Shown here in pieces: positions 44,097-49,048 of a DNA stretch of 49,048 bases. This DNA is from Selenomonas bovis DSM 23594 (GTDB lineage: Bacteria; Bacillota; Negativicutes; Selenomonadales; Selenomonadaceae). The DNA lies in NCBI RefSeq assembly GCF_000381005.1, contig NZ_KB908397.1, positions 1-49,048 of the forward strand, given 5' to 3'. The position numbers and the translations under genes are program-made. How positions within the stretch are numbered: position 1 is the first letter of the stretch; every line of letters begins with the position of its first letter. The notes under the pieces are model-generated. The model did no database searches. It saw nothing but the letters and a program-made list of their open reading frames with translations, and was not told the DNA's origin.

Positions 44097-44829
44097 GTTG
44101 CGGCAGGTGTTTCCTGCGTCGCGTGAGGCAGAGCTCTCCCGCGTCCTCTGTGTCACGAACCGCCATCTCGTCGCAGACGGCGCGTCTCTGCCGGAGGCGG
44201 CTGCTGGCAGCGCTGGCGGGCGAGAGCTCGCGGACGGGGCGGCGGAAGACGTCGCTCACACTGCAGGCGCGGAGGACTGGACACCGTTCCTGCGGCGTCT
44301 GGAGATGGTCGTGCGCGCGCGGCCGCGCGCCGTCATCCTGCGTGAGAAAGATCTGCCGCCCGTTGCCTATGAGCGGCTCGCGCAGGAGGTGCTCGCCCTC
44401 TGCCGTGCGGCCGGTGTGCCGTGCCTCCTTCACACGCACGCGGCACTCGCGCTGCGGCTTGCGGCCGCGGGCCTGCATCTGCCGCTCGCGCTGCTCCGGG
44501 AGCTTCCGCTCGCGCAGCGGCAGCGCTTCGCTTTGCTCGGGGCGTCGTGCCACTCCGTTGAGGATGTGCGCGCGGCGGAGCGGCTCGGCTGCAGCTATGT
44601 GACGCTCGGCCACATCTACGCGACCGCGTGTAAGCCGGGCCTGCCGCCGCGCGGGCGGGATCTCTTGCGGCGCGCCTGCGCGGCGGCGCGGATTCCCGTC
44701 TATGCCATCGGCGGTATCACGCCTGCGCGCCTCGCGGAGGTGTGCTCGGACGGGGCGGCGGGCGCTTGCGTGATGAGCGGACTCATGCGCGGCTCTGACT
44801 GGATTCCTGGAATTGAGAAAATCTGTTGA
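44089..44829 (+). CDS. thiE: ThiE/TenI-family thiamine phosphate synthase
   Basis: This TIM-barrel protein of 246 residues joins the pyrimidine and thiazole halves if it is ThiE. VLCVTNRHL, VILREKDLP, GASCHSVEDVRAAERLG and the pyrophosphate loop YVTLGHIYATACKPGLPPRG match the family; VYAIGGITP ends it. It carries an insert near residues 35-65 not usual for ThiE. The start ATG 44089 overlaps thiH and has no clear ribosome site, so coupling is likely. A TenI-like role is the alternative. The next promoter (44826) overlaps its stop. Confidence 0.8.
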   Translation: MSELRQVFPASREAELSRVLCVTNRHLVADGASLPEAAAGSAGGRELADGAAEDVAHTAGAEDWTPFLRRLEMVVRARPRAVILREKDLPPVAYERLAQEVLALCRAAGVPCLLHTHAALALRLAAAGLHLPLALLRELPLAQRQRFALLGASCHSVEDVRAAERLGCSYVTLGHIYATACKPGLPPRGRDLLRRACAAARIPVYAIGGITPARLAEVCSDGAAGACVMSGLMRGSDWIPGIEKIC

Positions 44830-44854
44830 CATTTCCCGGCGGCTGCTCTATAAT
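44826..44854 (+). promoter_or_regulatory. Consensus sigma-A promoter of the second sulfur operon
   Basis: TTGACA (44826-44831), a 17-bp spacer and TATAAT (44849-44854) are a perfect match to consensus. The spacing to the downstream AAAACATAT block is the same as in the sulfate operon. Confidence 0.92.
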
Positions 44855-44860
44855 GTCAGT

Positions 44861-44991
44861 AATGTTTTAGAAAACATATTGTTATTATATGATTGAGCGG
44901 TCCGCCGTAGGTCATTCGACAGCGAAAGCCTGCGGGAAGCGTGGGGAGCGTGGCAGAAGTGTCTGCTCCTCGGCTTTCCGCGGGCTTTTTT
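44861..44991 (+). promoter_or_regulatory. Sulfur-operon attenuator leader RNA, copy 2
   Basis: This copy contains ATGTTTT/AAAACAT as a palindrome (44862-44877), with AAAACATAT at 44871-44879. The same compact hairpin as copy 1 lies at 44908-44932, with 24 identical nucleotides; the closing C-G becomes U-G. GCCTG (44928-44932) is shared with the terminator stem. Outside these blocks the two leaders differ, which argues for selection on the motif rather than a recent duplication. Confidence 0.7.
44928..44991 (+). terminator. Conditional intrinsic terminator of the second sulfur operon
   Basis: GCCTGCGGGAAGC (44928-44940) pairs with GCTTTCCGCGGGC (44973-44985) over 13 bp including G-U pairs, followed by six T residues (44986-44991). 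It lies 90 nt before the first start codon. Confidence 0.85.
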
Positions 44992-45081
44992 GCGCAGCGG
45001 GGCGAGAGAGAATACGCCGCAGCCGGTGGCCGCGACGCGCCTTGCCGCCCTGTCGGCAGAGGATAGCGAGGAGGATATAAG

Positions 45082-45291
45082 ATGAAACTGACTGTCAATG
45101 GAGAACCACTGGAAATCGAGAAACCCATCAATGTCAAGGAACTGCTCGTCGACGCCAAGGCCGAGCAGCCGGAATATGTGACCGTAGAGCTCAACGGGGA
45201 GTTCGTCGATCACTCCGGCTTTGAGTCGACGCTCGTGAAGGACGGCGACACGGTGGAGTTCCTGTATTTCATGGGAGGCGGTGCGAGATGA
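45082..45291 (+). CDS. hcyS: HcyS-like sulfur carrier protein with a C-terminal Ala-Arg extension
   Basis: This 69-residue ubiquitin-like protein of the ThiS/MoaD family ends DTVEFLYFMGGGAR. The two residues after the glycines (A68, R69) must be removed before adenylation, and a JAMM protease two genes downstream can do this. The same logic is known from the protein-thiocarboxylate route to homocysteine in Wolinella succinogenes (HcyS, HcyD, HcyF, MetY). GAGGAGG lies upstream of the ATG. It overlaps the E1 gene by 4 nt. Confidence 0.85.
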   Translation: MKLTVNGEPLEIEKPINVKELLVDAKAEQPEYVTVELNGEFVDHSGFESTLVKDGDTVEFLYFMGGGAR

Positions 45292-46106
45292 GCAGCCTGA
45301 CGAACGAACAGCTCGAACGGTATTCCCGCCATATCATCCTCCAGCAGGTCGGCGGCAGGGGGCAGGAGAAGATCCTCGGCAGCAAGGTGCTTGTCATCGG
45401 TACGGGCGGCCTCGGCGCGCCGGCCGCGATGTATCTCGCCGCGGCCGGCGTCGGCACCATCGGCCTCGTGGACTTCGATGTCGTCGACCTCTCGAACCTC
45501 CAGCGCCAGATTATCCACCAGACGGCGGATGTCGGCAAGCCGAAGGTCGATTCCGGACGGGAGACCATCGAGGCGATGAATCCGGATGTCGATGTGCATA
45601 CGTACAATGAGCTCGTGACCTCGGCGAACATCCGCGACATCATCCGCGATCAGGACTACGACTTCATCATCGACGGCACGGACAACTTTCCCGCGAAGTT
45701 CCTCATCAACGACGCTTGCGTCTTTGAGAAGAAGCCCTTCGTCCACGCGGGCATCATCCGCTTCCAGGGACAGCTCATGACGTATGTGCCGGGTGCGGGG
45801 CCGTGCTACCGCTGCGTGTTCAAGACGATGCCGCCGAAGGATGCCGTGCCGACGTGCCGGCAGGCGGGTGTCCTCGGCGTCATGGGCGGCATCATCGGCA
45901 CGCTGCAGGCGACGGAGGCGCTCAAGTACATCCTCGGCGTCGGCGAGCTGCTCACGGGATATCTGCTGACGTACGACGCACTCACGATGAAGTTCCGCAA
46001 GGTGAAGCTCCCGCGCGATCCACACTGCGCGATCTGCGGCGAACATCCGACGATTACGGAACTCATCGATTACGAGCAGCCGGCCTGCGATCTCAGAAAG
46101 CATTGA
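45288..46106 (+). CDS. hcyF: ThiF/MoeB/HcyF-like sulfur-carrier adenylyltransferase (E1-like)
   Basis: The protein activates the carrier C-terminus as an acyl-adenylate. The ATP-binding Rossmann loop is GTGGLG (38-43), followed by LVDFDVVDLSNLQRQI. Two CxxC pairs (GPCYRC and HCAIC) bind zinc, and the C-terminal half has GVLGVMGGIIGTLQATEALK. Its 272 residues match stand-alone ThiF/MoeB types without a rhodanese domain. It is the only such enzyme in the window and may serve both HcyS and ThiS. Confidence 0.9.
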   Translation: MSSLTNEQLERYSRHIILQQVGGRGQEKILGSKVLVIGTGGLGAPAAMYLAAAGVGTIGLVDFDVVDLSNLQRQIIHQTADVGKPKVDSGRETIEAMNPDVDVHTYNELVTSANIRDIIRDQDYDFIIDGTDNFPAKFLINDACVFEKKPFVHAGIIRFQGQLMTYVPGAGPCYRCVFKTMPPKDAVPTCRQAGVLGVMGGIIGTLQATEALKYILGVGELLTGYLLTYDALTMKFRKVKLPRDPHCAICGEHPTITELIDYEQPACDLRKH

Positions 46107-46116
46107 GGAGGGCGCT

Positions 46117-46530
46117 ATGGTCATCGAATTGAAACTCGCGGACTATCTGGAGATGGTCCGCCACGCCCGCGCGCTCGCGCCCATCGAGGACTGCGGCCTT
46201 CTGGGCGGCACAGTCGCAGACGGCGTCAAGACCGTGGAGAAGGTGTATTACCTCACGAACACCGACCACAGCGAGGAGCATTTCTCCCTCGACCCGAAGG
46301 AGCAGTTCGCGGCGGTGAAGGAGATGCGGGCGAATGGCTGGCAGCTGCTCGGCAACTGGCACAGCCATCCCGCGAGCCCCTCGCGCCCGAGCGAGGAGGA
46401 CAAGAGGCTCGCGTTTGACAGCAAGGCGAGCTATTTCATCCTCTCACTGCATGGCGGCGAGCCCGTGTTGAACAGCTTCCATGTGAGCAGGGAAAAGAAA
46501 GTCACGAAAGAGGATCTGAGAATCAGGTAA
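46117..46530 (+). CDS. hcyD: JAMM/MPN+ metalloprotease (HcyD-like)
   Basis: This 137-residue zinc isopeptidase domain has the JAMM residues E24 (PIEDCGLLGG), H82, H84 (WHSHPASPSRPS) and D95. In sulfur-carrier clusters this protease trims residues after Gly-Gly; here the expected substrate is the GGGAR end of the carrier encoded at 45082. GAGGAGG precedes the ATG by 6 nt. Confidence 0.88.
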   Translation: MVIELKLADYLEMVRHARALAPIEDCGLLGGTVADGVKTVEKVYYLTNTDHSEEHFSLDPKEQFAAVKEMRANGWQLLGNWHSHPASPSRPSEEDKRLAFDSKASYFILSLHGGEPVLNSFHVSREKKVTKEDLRIR

Positions 46531-46570
46531 AGAGCGGGGCCGGGGACTCCGGCCACAGGAGGAGAGCAAG

Positions 46571-47431
46571 ATGGCAGTAGATTACAAGGCACTCAAGAAG
46601 GGCGGCCTCATGCGCCAGCGGCAGAAGGATTGTTTCTCGATGCGCCTGAAATCCGTCGGCGGTCATTTCACCGCGGGGCAGCTCGCGACCGTGCAGCAGG
46701 TGGCAGAGAAGTACGGCAAAGGATATGTACATCTCACGAGCCGGCAGGGCATCGAGATCCCGTACATCAAGCTGCAGGAGATCGACGAGGTCAAGGAAGT
46801 CCTCAAGAAGGGCGGCGTCGAGGTCGGCGTCTGCGGGCCGCGCGTGCGCACCATCACGGCCTGCCAGGGGGCGGCGACCTGTCCGTCAGGCCTCATCGAC
46901 ACGGTGAAGCTCGCCAATGAGTTCGACCGCCGCTACGGCGGGAAGGAACTGCCGCACAAGTTCAAGTTCGGTTTTACGGGCTGCCACAACAACTGCCTCA
47001 AGGCGGAGGAAAACGACCTCGGCGTCAAGGGCGGCGTGCTGCCGAAATGGGAGGCGGCGAGCTGCATGTACTGCGGCGTCTGTGAGGCTGTCTGCCCGGA
47101 GAAAGCCATCTGCGTGGACAAGGAAAAGAAGGCGCTCGCCTTTGACCAAGAGTCTTGCGTCTACTGCGGCAAATGCATCAAGAGCTGCCCGACGGATGCA
47201 TGGACGGGAGAGAATGGCTTCGTCATTTCCTTCGGCGGGCTCTACGGCAACCGCATCGCCATCGGCCGCCATTTCCTGCCCATCGTCTTCGATGAGGCCA
47301 AGGTCTACGAGATCGTCGACGTCACGCTGAAGTTCTTCGAGGAGAATGCGAAGCCGAGCGAGCGCTTCGCGAACTGCCTCGACCGTGTGGGCTGGGATGT
47401 ATTCGAGAAGAGAGTGGAGGAAGTCTTATGA
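46571..47431 (+). CDS. Small siroheme-type sulfite reductase with ferredoxin domain
   Basis: The 286-residue protein has a compact nitrite/sulfite reductase fold. Siroheme-4Fe4S ligands are C98 and C104 (C-x5-C) and C138 and C142 (C-x3-C). A two-cluster ferredoxin insert follows (C165, C168, C171, C175 and C196, C199, C202, C206). It is half the size of NirA/CysI, like the AsrC and small assimilatory anaerobic enzymes. Placed between the carrier-processing genes and MetY, it should supply sulfide from the sulfite made by the APS reductase. Nitrite as a substrate is less likely from context. Confidence 0.85.
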   Translation: MAVDYKALKKGGLMRQRQKDCFSMRLKSVGGHFTAGQLATVQQVAEKYGKGYVHLTSRQGIEIPYIKLQEIDEVKEVLKKGGVEVGVCGPRVRTITACQGAATCPSGLIDTVKLANEFDRRYGGKELPHKFKFGFTGCHNNCLKAEENDLGVKGGVLPKWEAASCMYCGVCEAVCPEKAICVDKEKKALAFDQESCVYCGKCIKSCPTDAWTGENGFVISFGGLYGNRIAIGRHFLPIVFDEAKVYEIVDVTLKFFEENAKPSERFANCLDRVGWDVFEKRVEEVL

Positions 47432-47676
47432 GTGAGAAGCACACAGATGCCGCCATCGACATCACGGATGTCGTCTGCCCTATCACGTTCGTCAAGGTGA
47501 AGGTCGCGCTCGAGGATCTCGCGGACGGGCAGACGCTCGCCGTGCACCTGAATGACGGCGAGCCCATCCAGAACGTGCCGCGCAGCCTCAAGGACGAGGG
47601 ACACAAGGTGCTCTCCGTTGACCAAAATGGGGACGGCACGTATGACCTCGTCGTGGAAAAGGGTGGTCTCGCATGA
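47428..47676 (+). CDS. TusA-like sulfur-transfer protein
   Basis: The 82-residue protein has the TusA/SirA/YeeD fold signature (DITDVVCPITFVKVKVALEDL, in parts), with C17 as the expected persulfide cysteine. The usual CPxP is CPIT here. It overlaps both neighbours by 4 nt. In this operon it may pass sulfane sulfur or sulfide to the carrier protein; the direction is inference. Confidence 0.82.
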   Translation: MSEKHTDAAIDITDVVCPITFVKVKVALEDLADGQTLAVHLNDGEPIQNVPRSLKDEGHKVLSVDQNGDGTYDLVVEKGGLA

Positions 47677-48893
47677 GATTCACCACGCGGCTCCTGCACG
47701 AGGCGTTCGCGCCGGACGCGGCGACGGGGGCGACGACGCAGCCGCTCTACCAGACCTCGGCGTTCTATCAGCCGACGGCGGAGGAGATGGCGCGCGTCTT
47801 CGCGGGACGCAAGCCGGGCTTCGTCTACACGCGCGTGAACAATCCGACCATCGCGCGCTTCGAGCAGCGTGTGAACGCGCTCGAGGGCGGCGTCGGCGCC
47901 GTGGCCTGCGCGTCCGGCATGGCGGCTGTATCGCACGCCGTGCTCAACATTCTCTCGCAGGGCGATGAGATCCTCGCATCGGGCGGACTCTACGGCGGCA
48001 CGAGCTCGCTCTTTCGCGATTTCGCGAGCTACGGCATCGGCGTGCGCTACGCGGCGGGCGACAGCGTGGCGGATTTCCGCGCGGCGCTCACGAAGCGCAC
48101 GCGGCTCATCTACATCGAGACCATCGGCAATCCGACGCTCGACGTCGTTGACATCGCGGCGCTCTCTGAGCTCGCGCACGCGCACGGCGTACCGCTCTTC
48201 GTCGACAATACGGTGACGACGCCGTACCTCTGCCAGCCGCTCGCGCACGGCGCCGATGTCGTCATCCACTCGACGTCCAAGGCGCTCAACGGCAACGGCA
48301 ACTCCATCGGCGGCATCGTCGTCTCGGGCGGCAAGTTCCGCTGGGATGCGGCGCGTTTCCCGAAGCTCGGGGAGTATCCGTTCGGGCCTATGAGCTATCT
48401 CGTTCGCCTGCGTATGCGCATGGTGACGGACTACGGCGGCTGCATGGCGCCGTTCAACGCGTATCTCACGGGCATCGGGCTTGATACGCTCGCGCTGCGG
48501 CTCGACCGGATCACGTCGAGTGCATTCGCGCTCGCTGCGTTTTTCGCGGCGCGCGGGGAGCGCGTGAATTATCCAGGTCTGCCGGAACATCCCTCGCATG
48601 CACTCGCGGCGCGCCAGTTCGGCGGGCGCTACGGCGCGATGCTCACGCTGCGCCTCGGCACACGGGAGCGCGCGTTCCGTTTCATCGATGCGCTGCACTA
48701 CGCGCTCAATGTCTCGAACATCGGCGACGCGCGCACGCTCGTGATCCATCCGGCTTCGACAATCTTCCTCCACGCGAGCGAGGAGGAAAAGGCGAATGCC
48801 GGCGTCACGGACGATCTCGTGCGAATCAATGTGGGATTGGAAGACATCGAGGATCTGCAGGAGGATTTCGCGCAGGCGCTCGACGCGCGCTGA
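47673..48893 (+). CDS. metY: O-acetylhomoserine sulfhydrylase-type PLP enzyme
   Basis: This Cys/Met-metabolism PLP enzyme has 406 residues. FVYTRVNNPTIARFEQRVNALEGG (in parts), CASGMAAV and HSTSKALNGNG, with K203 as the PLP lysine, define the family. It most likely makes homocysteine from an activated homoserine, using the carrier thiocarboxylate or free sulfide. The NNPT and GNG sequences fit MetY better than cystathionine gamma-synthase, but methionine gamma-lyase cannot be excluded by eye. It is the last gene of the operon. Confidence 0.88.
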   Translation: MRFTTRLLHEAFAPDAATGATTQPLYQTSAFYQPTAEEMARVFAGRKPGFVYTRVNNPTIARFEQRVNALEGGVGAVACASGMAAVSHAVLNILSQGDEILASGGLYGGTSSLFRDFASYGIGVRYAAGDSVADFRAALTKRTRLIYIETIGNPTLDVVDIAALSELAHAHGVPLFVDNTVTTPYLCQPLAHGADVVIHSTSKALNGNGNSIGGIVVSGGKFRWDAARFPKLGEYPFGPMSYLVRLRMRMVTDYGGCMAPFNAYLTGIGLDTLALRLDRITSSAFALAAFFAARGERVNYPGLPEHPSHALAARQFGGRYGAMLTLRLGTRERAFRFIDALHYALNVSNIGDARTLVIHPASTIFLHASEEEKANAGVTDDLVRINVGLEDIEDLQEDFAQALDAR

Positions 48894-48928
48894 ACGCGAA
48901 GCCGTGAAAACAGCGATTTGTCTTGCGG

Positions 48929-48973
48929 GGGGCTGTCTCACGAAAGCATTTTCGTGCGGATAGCCCCGTTTTC
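48929..48973 (+). terminator. Terminator of the second sulfur operon
   Basis: GGGGCT and CACGAAA on the left pair with TTTCGTG and AGCCCC on the right, followed by TTTT. The last 75 bp of the window show nothing I can assign. Confidence 0.75.
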
Positions 48974-49048
48974 TTTGACCTCAATCACGGTCATCTGACA
49001 CTGGCGATAATCATGGCATAAAAAACAGTACAAGAAACAGGCGGTCAC

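Noticed and set aside
1-49048. CRISPR array, tRNA or rRNA genes, prophage
   Set aside because: I saw no regularly spaced repeats, no cloverleaf with a T-loop GGTTCGAATC-type run, no rRNA signatures and no phage structural genes.

Overview
The window is GC-rich chromosomal DNA from an anaerobic Gram-negative-type Firmicute, most likely a Negativicute of the Selenomonas/Mitsuokella/Megamonas kind. Three things point there. There is a succinate-to-propionate gene set: CoA transferase, split B12-dependent methylmalonyl-CoA mutase, MeaB, epimerase, and biotin-dependent methylmalonyl-CoA decarboxylase subunits. Firmicute-style regulation and gene order are present (T-box, TPP riboswitch, rimP-nusA-ylxR-ylxQ-infB-rbfA). 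An O-antigen-ligase-type protein suggests an outer membrane. The species assignment is inference.

Layout. 1-500: the 5' end of an IS1182-like transposase, then AT-richer intergenic DNA with hairpins. 503-1543: a reverse-strand REC/HD-GYP protein. 1826-10496: a sulfate assimilation cluster (Sbp, CysT, CysW, CysA, AprA-like, AprB-like, CysD, CysN) behind a consensus promoter and an attenuator leader. 10541-17008: valS with a valine T-box, folC, an O-antigen ligase family protein and rex. 17229-24650: the propionate cluster. 24798-28658: a diguanylate cyclase, Hsp20, CheR and a degenerate PaaK-like protein. 28801-32561: sbcDC. 32600-40821: the rimP-nusA-infB-rbfA-nrnA-truB-ribF translation operon, with a MITE-like repeat before ribF. 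41087-41365: rpsO, inverted relative to that operon. 41544-44829: thiS-thiG-thiH-thiE under a TPP riboswitch. 44826-48893: a second sulfur operon (HcyS-like sulfur carrier, ThiF/HcyF-like E1, JAMM protease, siroheme sulfite reductase, TusA-like protein, MetY).

How the genes fit together. The two sulfur loci, 43 kb apart, form one complete route. Sulfate is imported and activated to APS by CysDN. An AprAB-like APS reductase gives sulfite, and a small siroheme enzyme gives sulfide. Sulfide is then loaded on a processed sulfur-carrier protein and passed by MetY to an activated homoserine to make homocysteine. CysN carries a shrunken APS-kinase (CysC) remnant that has lost its P-loop, as expected if PAPS is no longer needed.

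Most notable signal. Both sulfur operons begin with the same architecture. It consists of a near-perfect sigma-A promoter, an AAAACATAT block at identical spacing from the -10, and a 24-nt identical small hairpin with an asymmetric internal loop. The 3' strand of that hairpin is the 5' strand of a strong intrinsic terminator. This looks like a common antitermination switch, either riboswitch-like or RAT-like, for a sulfur regulon.
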